This document shows, piece after piece, positions 34,637 to 44,085 of a DNA stretch of 64,000 nt. Where the stretch lies: the NCBI GenBank assembly GCA_033283175.1, contig JAWMQM010000002.1, forward strand, positions 372,001 to 436,000, given 5' to 3'. Within the stretch, counting starts at the first letter, position 1. Every line of letters starts with the position of its first letter. Source of the stretch: Pseudomaricurvus sp033283175 (lineage in GTDB: Bacteria > Pseudomonadota > Gammaproteobacteria > Pseudomonadales > Cellvibrionaceae). The translations under genes and the position numbers were made by a program. Under the pieces are notes generated by a model. That model ran no database searches. It was not told where the DNA came from and saw only the letters and a list, made by a program, of their open reading frames with translations.

Positions 34637-34927
34637 AGATCCCTATCTCAGGTTTTGAAGCCAATACCGGCTGCGGCTAACACTGCAGTCCGGCCCGGGT
34701 TAGACCCCACCGGAGCGGAAACATTCCCGATATCTATCATTATGGTGTGAAGAGCGAAAACTATAGCACACACCCTCCGTGCTTAGGGAAATGGTTGCTG
34801 TAGTTCGTGAAGCGCACCCCGTCAGGCCGATTAAAGAGAGGCAGGCAGCCAATTGGGTTGCTGTATGACCGTGGCTGATCTGGTTGTTGACTGGCGCCGC
34901 TGGTGGTGGCGCGCCACTTTGGTCGAG

Positions 34928-34957
34928 TTGACATATTGGATGACAAGGGCACAAAAT
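34928..34957 (+). promoter_or_regulatory. Candidate promoter of the TetR gene
   Basis: Perfect -35 TTGACA (34928-34933), 18-base spacer, CAAAAT (34952-34957). The -10 is weak (4/6). It is 45 bases from the TTG start. Confidence 0.4.
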
Positions 34958-35002
34958 CGCCTGTTTGGACGTCAACACTGGTGATTATTGGGGGCAAGTG
35001 GT

Positions 35003-35644
35003 TTGGCTAAGACCAGTAAACAGGCAACACGCGGGGCGATTCTGGAGGCGGCACGCACCGTTTTGGCATCGGATGGCCCGGAGGCGCTGAGTGTCTCCAA
35101 GGTAGCGCATCTGGCCGGTATTAATCGTGGCACCGCCTATCAGCATTTCAAAACCCGCGAAGACCTGATCAAGGCAACCGTGGAATCGGTGAGTGAGCAG
35201 TTGTTGTCCATCGCCTTTTCCGGAGTCGAGCCAGAGAACCGTGAGGATTATACCCTGCGGGAGCGGGAGCGGGACATGTATCGCGTGATCGCCCAAATGG
35301 TGGAGTTCGCGGTTGAAAATCCGACCCTCGGTCGTATCTGGCTGTTTGAGTTGCTCTCATCCGACGATCCCGGCAAGGATCGCTTTTTCCGCTACTTCAA
35401 AAATGCCACGCAGTCGCTGGCTGACACCCGTTACAGTCAGGATGGCATCGATGTAGAGGCCTTGTCGGTGATCGTGCTGGGGGGCTATTTCCTCTGGTCA
35501 GAGTGGGTGCGGGCCCGTGCCAATACCGACGAGGATCGCAAGGCGATGGGGGATCGCATGACGCGGGAGATGCTGCGCCTGTTCCTGCACGGCGTTGTCA
35601 AAACCGAAGATTTCCCGGGGCTCGAAGAGCAACTCAAGTCGTAA
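35003..35644 (+). CDS. TetR-family transcriptional regulator
   Basis: 213 residues from TTG 35003, which has GGGGG about 7 bases upstream (TTG 34988 is an alternative). N-terminal TetR HTH: ILEAARTVLASDGPEALS, then VSKVAHLAGINRGTAYQHFK. The C-terminal ligand domain is unassigned. It stands next to a dead MFS transporter gene and a catabolic operon whose promoter holds a palindrome (37124-37136), a plausible target. Confidence 0.9.
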   Translation: MAKTSKQATRGAILEAARTVLASDGPEALSVSKVAHLAGINRGTAYQHFKTREDLIKATVESVSEQLLSIAFSGVEPENREDYTLRERERDMYRVIAQMVEFAVENPTLGRIWLFELLSSDDPGKDRFFRYFKNATQSLADTRYSQDGIDVEALSVIVLGGYFLWSEWVRARANTDEDRKAMGDRMTREMLRLFLHGVVKTEDFPGLEEQLKS

Positions 35645-35705
35645 GATCCGGCCCTGGCGGCTCTGCCCCGGGGGAGGCTGGTCCGCCGGGTAACAGGAGA
35701 ACCTG

Positions 35706-36906
35706 ATGCAGAATCACAATAATAACCAGCCGGCAGCCTAAGCTGAATTCAGTGCCTCACCCGCCTACGCCAACTATGTGCTGGTGATGCTGTTTGTCGT
35801 CTACGTTATCAACTTCATCGATCGCCAGATCCTGTCGGTATTTATCGGGCCAATTAAAGAATAGTTTGGTATTTCGGACACGGCCGCCGGGTTGCTGGTG
35901 GGTTTTGCGTTCGCTTTGCTCTATACCCTTGCCGGCATACCGATTGCTCGCTGGGCTGACCGTGGTAACCGCCGCAATATCATTGCGCTGGGGCTGGCGG
36001 TGTGGAGCGTCATGACCGTCGCCACAGGCTTTGCGAAAAACTTTACCCAACTGTTTCTCGCCCGTATCGGGGTGGGGTTGGGTGAAGCCGCCGGCACACC
36101 ACCGGCGCACTCCGTGATTGCGGATTACTTCCCGGTCAGCCGCCGCGCCACCGCCCGGGCGATCTACTCTTCCGGTGTATTTGTCGGGGCAGGCATTGCC
36201 TATCTCGGGGGCGGCTATCTGTGGGTGTATTTTGACTGGCGCACGGCCTTTGTACTGGTAGGGGTACGGGGGGTACTTTTCGCACTGCTGGTGCGCTTTA
36301 CCGTCAGGGAGCCGCCTCGTGGATTCTCTGAGCAGCGTGCCGGCTCCGGGCAGCAATCCACCTTGAAGGAGATCCTGCGTTTCCTGTTGGGCAGCAAGGC
36401 CTGGATCTACAGGATCATTGGGGCCTCTTTTCTCTCCATAACCGGCTATGGCGTGCTGATGTGGGGCTATGAGTTCTATGGCCGTATCCATGGCACGTCG
36501 CCCATCGAGATTGGTCAGTGGATGGCGTTGATCGTGGGTGTCGGTGGTTGTGCCGGCCCTGATCACCATGCTGGGTATGCCGCTGGGCGTGGTATTCCTG
36601 CTGTCAGATTCCAAACTGCTGTCGCTGCTCTGCTTCTTCCCGTTTTACCTGATGCTGGATGTCTATATCCCCACCATGTACAGCGCCAACCAGAGTCTCG
36701 CCAGGCTGGAGATGCGGGCTACCGCATCAGCTGTCCTGCTGTTTGTGATCAGTATCATCGGAGCTGGTGCTGCCCCCTTCCTCGTGGGGGCGCTCAGTGA
36801 CCTGTTTGCGAACAGATTTGGTACTGAGGGCATCCGCTACGCGCTGTTAAGTGTGGTATTGGCTGGCGTGGTTGGCAGTGCTTTCTTTCTGCTGACGGCG
36901 AAGTAA
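35706..36906 (+). pseudogene. MFS transporter pseudogene
   Basis: The reading frame from ATG 35706 carries in-frame stops at 35739 (TAA, codon 12) and 35862 (TAG, codon 53). Translation through them gives a normal MFS protein: NYVLVMLFVVYVINFIDRQI, GFAFALLYTLAGIPIARWAD, ARIGVGLGEAAGTPPAHSVI. Near 36540 the frame jumps by +1: homology goes from LIVGVGGC directly to VPALITMLGMPL. Compared with related Spinster-like MFS proteins, this omits the loop and DRxGRR segment of roughly 25 residues, so a deletion as well as a frameshift is likely. Three independent lesions make it a pseudogene rather than a sequencing slip. It probably once moved a substrate of the adjacent pathway. Confidence 0.88.
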
Positions 36907-37225
36907 TTGCAGCAGGATTTGGCTCGCGCCAGCGACTGACCGGCCGAGGGGTACCTCTGAGGCGGTCCGCGTCCTGCGGTCCGCGGCAGTGTTCATGCTC
37001 CTGCAGCCCCGGCCCGTTGAAATAACCACTTTCTACCCTCCATCCTGCCTTATCTCAGGGGTAGGGCCTGCTTGCTGGCCGCTCTTGAAGTAAACAACAC
37101 TGTTGACTGAATTTCCTTGAGATCGAACTTTGTTCGTGTATTATTGCTGGCTTCATTTCTCTGCGGTAATGGTTCTTTCGCACGCCTGTGAGATGAGCCG
37201 CCCTATTCAGGAAAGAGGATAACGA
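36907..37225. other. Intergenic region upstream of the catabolic operon
   Basis: Holds a direct repeat of GCGGTCCGCG (about 36962-36985) and the promoter/palindrome described separately. No gene seen. Confidence 0.5.
37117..37144 (+). promoter_or_regulatory. Promoter with palindrome in its spacer
   Basis: TTGAGA (37117-37122), 16-base spacer, TATTAT (37139-37144). The spacer holds the palindrome CGAAC-TTT-GTTCG (37124-37136), ideally placed for repression, perhaps by the nearby TetR protein. It is 82 bases before the CoA-transferase start. Confidence 0.5.
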
Positions 37226-38458
37226 ATGACCGATTCACAAGCTCTGCAGGGCGTCCGGGTACTGGATTTGACCCGTGTTCTGGCGGGACCTTTTTGCGGA
37301 CAGATTCTTGGCGATCTTGGCGCCGAAGTGATCAAAATTGAGCGTCCTGGTGTGGGCGATGATGGCCGTATGTACGGCTTTTCCGCTCTCAAGGACAAGG
37401 ATGGTAACCCCACCCGCGAGTCGGCTTTTTACCTCACGGCAAACCGCAACAAGAAGTCCATCACCTGTAACCTCTCCAAGCCCGAAGGCCAGGATCTGGT
37501 ACGCAGGCTGGTGGCGGAGTGCGACGTACTGATCGAGAACTACAAGGTTGGCAACCTGCAGCGTTATGGCCTCGATTACGACAGCCTGAAAGAGATAAAC
37601 CCGCGCCTGATCTACTGTTCCATCACCGGCTATGGCCAGACCGGCCCTATGGCGCCCAAGCCCGGTTATGACGGCCTGTTTCAGGCCACCGGTGGCATGA
37701 TGGCAGTAACCGGTATTCCTGCGGGTCAGCCCGGAGCCGGCCCCCTGAAAGCAGGCCCAAGCCTGGTGGATGTGTTCACCGGCCACAACGCCGCACTGGC
37801 GATTCTCGGCGCCCTCAACCAGCGTCACACCACTGGCAAAGGCCAGTATATCGACGTGGCGCTGCTGGACTGCTCCGTGGCCATGGTTTCCCACATCATG
37901 CAGGACTTCCTGGTGTCCGGTAATCCGCCTCCGCGCCTCGGTAATGGCGGCAATGGTGGTGGCCCGGCTGACCTGATCAACTGCGCAGACGGCATCATCT
38001 ATATCACCGCCGGTACCGACGAGCACTGGCGCCTGCTGACCGAGCTGATGGAGCGTCCGGACCTGTTTGACGATCCCCGTTTCAACACCAACCCCAAGCG
38101 CGGTACCAACCGCAATGAGCTGGTGGCCATCATCAACCAGTGGAGCATGGGCTGGAAGGCGGCTGAACTGCTGTCCTCCCTGGACCGCATCGGCCTGCCA
38201 GCGGCGCGCTACAATGAGCTGCCTGATGTCTGGGAAGACGAACAGGTGCAGCACCGCAACCTGAAAGTCACCGTGCCGCACCCAACGGCCGGTGAGGTGA
38301 CCATGATCGCCAGCCCACTGGCCTACATGTCAGGTTCCCCGATCACCTATACGGCGCCGCCTACCATCGGACAGCACACCGATGAACTGCTGGGCGAAGG
38401 CCTGCTGAACATGTCTGCTGAAGAGATTGGACAGCTGCGCGACGCCGGCATTATCTGA
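37226..38458 (+). CDS. CaiB/BaiF (class III) CoA-transferase
   Basis: 410 residues. VRVLDLTRVLAGPFCGQILG, EVIKIERPGVGDD and NRNKKSITCNL are family landmarks, and the catalytic Asp lies in PSLVDVFTGHNAAL. Moves CoA between carboxylic acids in the cytoplasm, here probably activating the pathway's substrate. It begins a codirectional run with SDR, SnoaL-like, propeller and hotdog genes. A paralogue lies at 57652. Confidence 0.93.
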   Translation: MTDSQALQGVRVLDLTRVLAGPFCGQILGDLGAEVIKIERPGVGDDGRMYGFSALKDKDGNPTRESAFYLTANRNKKSITCNLSKPEGQDLVRRLVAECDVLIENYKVGNLQRYGLDYDSLKEINPRLIYCSITGYGQTGPMAPKPGYDGLFQATGGMMAVTGIPAGQPGAGPLKAGPSLVDVFTGHNAALAILGALNQRHTTGKGQYIDVALLDCSVAMVSHIMQDFLVSGNPPPRLGNGGNGGGPADLINCADGIIYITAGTDEHWRLLTELMERPDLFDDPRFNTNPKRGTNRNELVAIINQWSMGWKAAELLSSLDRIGLPAARYNELPDVWEDEQVQHRNLKVTVPHPTAGEVTMIASPLAYMSGSPITYTAPPTIGQHTDELLGEGLLNMSAEEIGQLRDAGII

Positions 38459-38539
38459 CGTCCGCTGACAGAACTGCGAGAGAAGCCGGGACCCGAGCCG
38501 TACCCGGCCGACACACAAACAGATAGGGTAGAGTGAACC

Positions 38540-39298
38540 ATGAAAGTAGCAATCATTACCGGAGCCGGCAGTGGTATTGGCCTGGCAACCGCCGTCAAGA
38601 TGCACGAAATGGGTTATGCGGTCGTCGGTGTTGGCCGCGACCAGGGCAAACTGGATACGCTGGTGAGTGAGCTGGGCAACAGTGATCGTGTGGCCACTAT
38701 TTCTGCGGATATCACCGCGGCCGATGCACCGAAAGCGATTGTGGATTTTGCCCTGCAGCGTTTTGGCCAGATCAACTATCTGGTGAACAACGCCGGTATC
38801 GGCAGTCCCAAGCCGCTGCACGAAACCGATGATGAGACCTATGACTACTTCATGGACATCATGCTGCGCGCACCTTTCCGTCTCTGTCGTGAAGTGATTG
38901 GCCACATGAACGATGGCGATGCCATCGTCAACATCACCTCCACCTATGCCCAGATCGGCGGCCGTCGCGGTGGTGCCTATTCAGCGGCAAAAGGTGGCCT
39001 GCGCTCCCTCACTGAGCACATGGCCTGTGAATATGGCCCGCAAGGCATTCGCTCCAACTGCGTGGCTCCCGGTGTGACCATGACTGACATGGTGAAAGAT
39101 CGCATGAACGACAAGGCGTTTGTACGCACCAATGTGCAGACCACCCCCTATCCGCGTCTTGGTTCCGCGGAAGAGGTAGCCAGTACCATCGCCTTCCTCT
39201 GCAGCCCCGGCGCCGGCGCCATCAACGGCCAGACTGTTGTTGTGGATTGTGGCTGGACCGCCACCAAATACCTGGACCCGGAAGTACTGGCCCTGTAA
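38540..39298 (+). CDS. Short-chain dehydrogenase/reductase
   Basis: 252 residues, classical SDR: cofactor loop ITGAGSGIGLATAV, NNAGIG, and catalytic Ser-Tyr-Lys in ITSTYAQIGG and GAYSAAKGGL. Oxidises or reduces an alcohol/ketone with NAD(P). The short C-terminus distinguishes it from the two MFE-2-type SDRs further on. The substrate is not predictable. Confidence 0.9.
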   Translation: MKVAIITGAGSGIGLATAVKMHEMGYAVVGVGRDQGKLDTLVSELGNSDRVATISADITAADAPKAIVDFALQRFGQINYLVNNAGIGSPKPLHETDDETYDYFMDIMLRAPFRLCREVIGHMNDGDAIVNITSTYAQIGGRRGGAYSAAKGGLRSLTEHMACEYGPQGIRSNCVAPGVTMTDMVKDRMNDKAFVRTNVQTTPYPRLGSAEEVASTIAFLCSPGAGAINGQTVVVDCGWTATKYLDPEVLAL

Positions 39299-39330
39299 TC
39301 AATCGCTACTGTAAATCATAGGAGAAGACC

Positions 39331-39738
39331 ATGAACAAGGGATCCGTTGAAGATCGTCTGGAAATCCGTGAGTTGATGGAGCAGTTTGCCCATGGTGCCA
39401 TGCTGCTGGATGGTGATTACTGGGGCGAGACCTGGGCGGAAGAGGGCTCCTGGAAACTGCCGTCCATGGAGACTGCAGCGGTTGGCAAGGACGTGGTAAA
39501 AGCCGCGTTTAAAGAGAAGATGGCATACGTCGACTACATCAGCATGATCTCTGTGCCTGCCGATATTGAAGTGGATGGTGATCGCGCTACTGCGCGCTGT
39601 TTCTGTCGTGAACTGATTTATCCGAAAGCCGGTGGCAAGGTCACTGTGGTGGGTTATTTCAATGACGTGCTGGTTAAGCGCGATGGTCGCTGGTTGTTTA
39701 CCTCCCGGGTGTACAACGTTATCGGCAAAGAGATGTGA
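39331..39738 (+). CDS. SnoaL-like / NTF2-fold protein
   Basis: 135 residues. The N-terminal DRLEIRELMEQFAHGAMLLD helix pair and the closing strands FNDVLVKRDGRWLFTSRVYN are characteristic of the SnoaL-like polyketide cyclase/isomerase fold, shared with Rieske-oxygenase beta subunits and ketosteroid isomerase. AGGAGAAG precedes the ATG. It could be an isomerase or hydratase in the pathway, or a structural partner of the Rieske protein; the sequence does not decide. Confidence 0.8.
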   Translation: MNKGSVEDRLEIRELMEQFAHGAMLLDGDYWGETWAEEGSWKLPSMETAAVGKDVVKAAFKEKMAYVDYISMISVPADIEVDGDRATARCFCRELIYPKAGGKVTVVGYFNDVLVKRDGRWLFTSRVYNVIGKEM

Positions 39739-39885
39739 CCGCTGTTGTGACTCTATCCGGGGCGGGTGCTCTCTGAGTAATCGCTCCGGGGCTGTCGCAG
39801 CCTGCCGCGCTCACAGACCAGCTCCGAAGATTCGCTCTTAGGCAGAAGAACCGCAAACAATAGTAATTATAAGGGAATTGCTTCT

Positions 39886-41484
39886 ATGTCCTCTGACTCC
39901 AGTCGTTACATTGGTAGCCACTCGCCCTCGGTGGCAGATGGTTGGCAGCTTAAGCGCCTGACACAACCCAGCCGCCTCTTCGGCGCCAACGGTATTCGCA
40001 CAGGTGCTGATGGTCGCATTTACGTAGCGCAGGTTTCCGGTAGCCAGATCAGCGCCATCGACACCAACAGTGGCGTGATCGAAACCATTTCCCCTATGGG
40101 CGGCGCCATTGTCGCCCCGGATGACCTGGCGTTTGACGACCAGGGCAATCTCTTTGTTACAGAATTTACCGAAGGCCGCGTCAGTGTGCGCGAAGCCAGT
40201 GGCAATACCCGCGTCGTCTACGGCGATATGCCGGGTGCCAACCCGATTACCGTCTATAACGGTCGCCTGTTTGCCGGTGAGTGCCGCCCCGGTGGCCGCA
40301 TTATGGAACTGGATCTCTATGGTGGTGAGCCGCGGGTGTTGCTGGATAACGTGCCCATGCCCAATGCCATGGAGGTAGGTCCGGACGGTAAGCTCTACAT
40401 CCCGATTATGGGTATGAACGAAATCTGGCGTGTCAGTCTCGAAGGCGGAGCCCACGAAGTGGTGGCCACCGACCTGGGTGTGCCGGACTCGGTTAAATTC
40501 GACTCCCAGGGTTTTATTGTTTCCACCCAGGTGGCCAGTGGCCAGGTGCTGCGCATCAACCCCAATACCGGTGAAAAAACCGTACTGGCTACCGTTGCCC
40601 CGGGCCTGGATAACTGCACCTTTATTGGCGAGCGCCTGTTTGTTTCCAGTATCTCTGGTCAAATCAACGAAGTACTGGCCGGTGGCGAGTTGCGTTCTCT
40701 GGTGCACGATGGACTGCAGTGGCCCATGGGACTGGCAGTAGGCGAAGATGGCCAGCTGTTTATTGCTGACGGCGGCTATACCTATCTGCTGGCTCCTGGC
40801 GGAACACCACAGTGCATCGGCATGCTGTTTACGCCCGGCTTCCCCGGATTCAGTCGCGGCGTCATTGCCGATGGCCCAGGACAGTTTATTGTCACAACCG
40901 GCAATGGACAGGTAGCACGCTGGCGTCCGGCCGATCAGGTCAGTGAGGTGCTGGCGGAAGGTTTTGATCGTCTCTATGGTTTGGCCAAAACTGAATCGGG
41001 AGCCGTGATTTTTGCCGAGGGTGGCGCGGGCCGCGTGTTGCTTGCCGATGGTGGCAAGGTAGAGGAGCTGGCCAACGGCTTGAATCATCCCATGGGTGTG
41101 GCCCTCACCAGTGACGGCACCTGTCTGGTGGCGGAAGAGGGTGAAGGCCGGGTGGTCAAGGTTACCTCCGCGGGTGTGGAAACTCTGGTCGACGACCTGA
41201 GTAATCCGCAGGGCTTGTGGGTTGAGAACGAGACCCTTTACATCGTCGATGTGGGAAGCAAGGAGCTGATTGCCTTTGATCTGGGCAATCACGCCCGTTC
41301 GGTCATTGCCGCTGACCTGCCGGTCGGTGCGCCGGAAGGCGTGGTACCAAAATTCCTCAAGGCATTGCCGCCACTGACCGGGCCTATGGTGCCGTTTACC
41401 GGCGTGACCGCCGGTCCGGATGGCACCCTCTACGTCGCCGGAGATGCCGACGGTACCGTGCTGGCGCTTAAGCCTCAGCGTTGA
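39886..41484 (+). CDS. SMP-30/gluconolactonase-like beta-propeller protein
   Basis: 532 residues of repeating blades such as LAFDDQGNLFVTEF, MEVGPDGKLYIPIMGMNEIW and VGEDGQLFIADGG, at least eight in number. This resembles SMP-30/NHL propellers with lactonase-type metal sites, though it is about 200 residues longer than single-propeller SMP-30 and may be two propellers. No signal peptide, so cytoplasmic. A lactone hydrolase role would suit ring degradation, but it is only inference. Confidence 0.75.
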   Translation: MSSDSSRYIGSHSPSVADGWQLKRLTQPSRLFGANGIRTGADGRIYVAQVSGSQISAIDTNSGVIETISPMGGAIVAPDDLAFDDQGNLFVTEFTEGRVSVREASGNTRVVYGDMPGANPITVYNGRLFAGECRPGGRIMELDLYGGEPRVLLDNVPMPNAMEVGPDGKLYIPIMGMNEIWRVSLEGGAHEVVATDLGVPDSVKFDSQGFIVSTQVASGQVLRINPNTGEKTVLATVAPGLDNCTFIGERLFVSSISGQINEVLAGGELRSLVHDGLQWPMGLAVGEDGQLFIADGGYTYLLAPGGTPQCIGMLFTPGFPGFSRGVIADGPGQFIVTTGNGQVARWRPADQVSEVLAEGFDRLYGLAKTESGAVIFAEGGAGRVLLADGGKVEELANGLNHPMGVALTSDGTCLVAEEGEGRVVKVTSAGVETLVDDLSNPQGLWVENETLYIVDVGSKELIAFDLGNHARSVIAADLPVGAPEGVVPKFLKALPPLTGPMVPFTGVTAGPDGTLYVAGDADGTVLALKPQR

Positions 41485-41507
41485 TTCGAAGCTCTTGGAG
41501 AAAACAG

Positions 41508-42674
41508 ATGACTGACAAGACCCTGGATTGTTCCGATCTCGACAGCTACATGGGTAAGCCCATTGCGCCGGCGCGGATGAAAGAAGAGCTGCACAACAAC
41601 GATATCCGTCGTTGGGTGCAGGCGATGCACTATCCGAACCTGATGCATTACGACCACGACTTCGCCAAAGAGGGACGCTACGGTCGTCTGGTGGCGCCAC
41701 AGTCTTTTGCTATCGCTACCGACGATGGTCATGGCGCGTGGCCGGCTTCCGTGGGCTGCATTCCGGACTCGCACCTGATTTTCGGTGGTGACGAGTGGTG
41801 GTTCTACGGGCCAAAAATTTTCGGCGGTGATCGTATCACCAACGAGAAGGTGCCTTACGACTATGTGGTTAAGGACACCAAGTTTGCCGGCCCCACCTGC
41901 TTCCAGCGTGGCGACAACAACTACTACAACCAGGACGGTGATTTCATCGCCAAACAGCGCTCCACCGCTATTCGCTATCGTGCGGACCTGGCGCTGGAGA
42001 TGGCCTCCATGGCCGGTGCTGAAGACGACCCGGTTTGGACAGACGCCGAGCTGGCAAAGCTGGAAGAACAAAAGTACGAATACATCAAAATGATGCACGA
42101 CCTCGGTCACGGCAAGCGTTACTGGGACGATTGCAGCGTGGGTGACGAGCTGCCGATGCGTGCCATTGGTCCGCACAGTATTGCCAGCTTCGCCACCGAA
42201 TGGCGTGCCTACCTGTTCACCATTTGGGGCGGTACCCACCGTCCGGGTATCGACCTGGAAGCCCTGGGATACACCCCGGAAATGGCCGGCCACGAAAATG
42301 ACCCGGTGATGGAACGTGATAACCCAGAGTGGACCGACGGTGCTTATTTCGGCCCTTCACGTGGACACCTGTTCCCCAAATACGCCCGCAAGATTGGTAT
42401 GCCACGCGGCTACGGCTACGGAGCGTCTATGGGCGCCTGGATTCTCGACTACCTGGCCGGCTGGGCGGGTGAGTGGGGTCAGGTGGTGCATTGCAATTCC
42501 GCCTACCGTGGTCCGGCCTTTACCGGCGACGCCACATTTATGACGGCGACTCTAGTCGACAAGCTGGTGGACGAGGAGGGGCGCAATCTGGTTCAGGTCG
42601 ATGTGAAGATGAAGAGCCAGCAGGGTACGACGATGGCCACTGCCAAAGCCGAAATTGAATTGCCGAAAAAATAA
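41508..42674 (+). CDS. MaoC/FAS1-like double-hotdog dehydratase, copy A
   Basis: 388 residues from ATG 41508 (GGAG 10 bases upstream). The N-terminal half has HYPNLMHYDHDFAKEGRYG and RLVAPQSFA, the MaoC/FAS1-like dehydratase pattern; the C-terminal half (about 265-388) is a second hotdog ending in a strand AKAEIELPKK. Such proteins hydrate enoyl-CoA or dehydrate (R)-3-hydroxyacyl-CoA. It lies in tandem with a very similar copy (42805). The conserved CFQRGDNNYYNQDGDF is shared by all three copies in the window in some form. Confidence 0.78.
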   Translation: MTDKTLDCSDLDSYMGKPIAPARMKEELHNNDIRRWVQAMHYPNLMHYDHDFAKEGRYGRLVAPQSFAIATDDGHGAWPASVGCIPDSHLIFGGDEWWFYGPKIFGGDRITNEKVPYDYVVKDTKFAGPTCFQRGDNNYYNQDGDFIAKQRSTAIRYRADLALEMASMAGAEDDPVWTDAELAKLEEQKYEYIKMMHDLGHGKRYWDDCSVGDELPMRAIGPHSIASFATEWRAYLFTIWGGTHRPGIDLEALGYTPEMAGHENDPVMERDNPEWTDGAYFGPSRGHLFPKYARKIGMPRGYGYGASMGAWILDYLAGWAGEWGQVVHCNSAYRGPAFTGDATFMTATLVDKLVDEEGRNLVQVDVKMKSQQGTTMATAKAEIELPKK

Positions 42675-42717
42675 TTCAGCTGTAACAGGGGGGTAGCCCC
42701 TCCCTCGCAAGCTGAAA
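42674..42717. repeat. Hairpin between the tandem hotdog genes
   Basis: TTCAGC / GCTGAA outer arms enclose AGGGG/CCCCT. No T-run. May lower read-through or mark an mRNA processing point. Confidence 0.4.
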
Positions 42718-42804
42718 CCTTACGAGGCTTTTGTTTGTTAACCGGTACATGTCAGCCGGCAGACGATGGTCACAAGCTTTAACTGCTTATTCCTGGAGTT
42801 AGCC

Positions 42805-43977
42805 ATGAGCAAAGTAATCCTGGATTGTTCCGATCTGGACAACTACATGGGCAAACCGATTGCCCCGGCGCGCATGAAAGAAGCGCTGCACAACAACGAT
42901 TTCCGTCGCTGGGTGCAGGCCATGCACTATCCAAACCTGATGCACTACGATCACGATTTTGCCAAAGAGGGTCGTTACGGTCGTCTGGTGGCGCCACAGT
43001 CTTTCGCGGTTTCCTGCGATGACGGCCATGGTGCAGGTCCTGCCTGTGTGGGCCGCATCCCTGAGTCCCACCTGCTGTTTGGTGGTGACGAGTGGTGGTT
43101 CTACGGCCCGAAAATCTTTGGCGGTGACATGATCACCAACGAAAAGATTCCGTATGACTATGTTGTTAAAGAGACCGGCTTCGCAGGCCCAACCTGCTTC
43201 CAGCGCGGCGACAACAACTACTACAACCAGGACGGTGATTTCATCGCCAAGCAGCGTTCTACCGCGATTCGTTACAGCGCCGAAGCGGCACTGGAGATGG
43301 GCGGCGCGCCGAAAGAGTCCGACATGGCAGACCCGGAGTGGACTGATGAGGACCTGAAAAAGCTGGAAGACCAGAAGTACGAATACATCAAGATGATGCA
43401 CGAGCTGGGTCACGGCAAGCGCTACTGGGATGACTGCAATGTGGGCGACGAACTGCCGGTGCGTGTAATCGGTCCGCACAGCATTGCCAGCCTCACCACC
43501 GAGTGGCGCGCTTACCTGTTCACCATTTGGGGTGGTACACACCGTCCTGGCATCGACATGGAAGCCCTGGGCTTCACCAAGGAGATGGCCGGTCACGAGA
43601 ATGACCCTGTGATGGAGCGTGACAACCCCGAGTGGACCGATGGTGCTTACTTCGGTCCTTCCCGTGGCCACCTGTTCCCACGTTACGCCCGTATGATCGG
43701 TATGCCACGTGCCTACGGCTACGGTGCATCCATGGGCGCCTGGGTACTGGATTACCTGGGCGGCTGGGCTGGCGAGTGGGGCATGGTTGTACACTGCAAC
43801 ACTTCCTACCGAGCGCCGGCGCTGACAGGTGATGCGACCTTTATGACCTCAAGCATCGTCGACAAGATGACCGATGAAGAGGGTCGCAACCTGGTGCAGG
43901 TGGATGTGAAATTGAAAACCCAGTTGGGTGTCACCATCGCTACCGCCAAAGCTGAAATTGAACTGCCGAAGAAATAA
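42805..43977 (+). CDS. MaoC/FAS1-like double-hotdog dehydratase, copy B
   Basis: 390 residues from ATG 42805 (TGGAG upstream). By eye it is well over 80% identical to copy A along its whole length, including LDCSDLDNYMGKPIAPARMK and the tail ATAKAEIELPKK. Differences cluster around residues 180-195 (APKESDMADPEW here). A recent tandem duplication, or a pair kept as a heterodimer. Followed by a perfect terminator. Confidence 0.78.
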   Translation: MSKVILDCSDLDNYMGKPIAPARMKEALHNNDFRRWVQAMHYPNLMHYDHDFAKEGRYGRLVAPQSFAVSCDDGHGAGPACVGRIPESHLLFGGDEWWFYGPKIFGGDMITNEKIPYDYVVKETGFAGPTCFQRGDNNYYNQDGDFIAKQRSTAIRYSAEAALEMGGAPKESDMADPEWTDEDLKKLEDQKYEYIKMMHELGHGKRYWDDCNVGDELPVRVIGPHSIASLTTEWRAYLFTIWGGTHRPGIDMEALGFTKEMAGHENDPVMERDNPEWTDGAYFGPSRGHLFPRYARMIGMPRAYGYGASMGAWVLDYLGGWAGEWGMVVHCNTSYRAPALTGDATFMTSSIVDKMTDEEGRNLVQVDVKLKTQLGVTIATAKAEIELPKK

Positions 43978-44000
43978 GGCCTGCAGGTTTCAGTGATCTC

Positions 44001-44030
44001 AAAAACGGCGGCATGCAGGCCGCCGTTTTT
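44001..44030. terminator. Terminator after hotdog copy B
   Basis: AAAAACGGCGGC-ATGCAG-GCCGCCGTTTTT, perfect 12-base arms. It separates the CoA-transferase operon from the following SDR gene. Confidence 0.93.
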
Positions 44031-44085
44031 GTACAACACGTTTTAATGCGGGCGCAGTACGGTGCCCGAGATCTGGAGAGTGGAA

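Noticed and set aside
35706..36906. Recoding or programmed frameshift in the MFS gene
   Set aside because: Two different stop codons plus loss of a conserved loop are better explained by decay; no slippery sequence or recoding element is visible.
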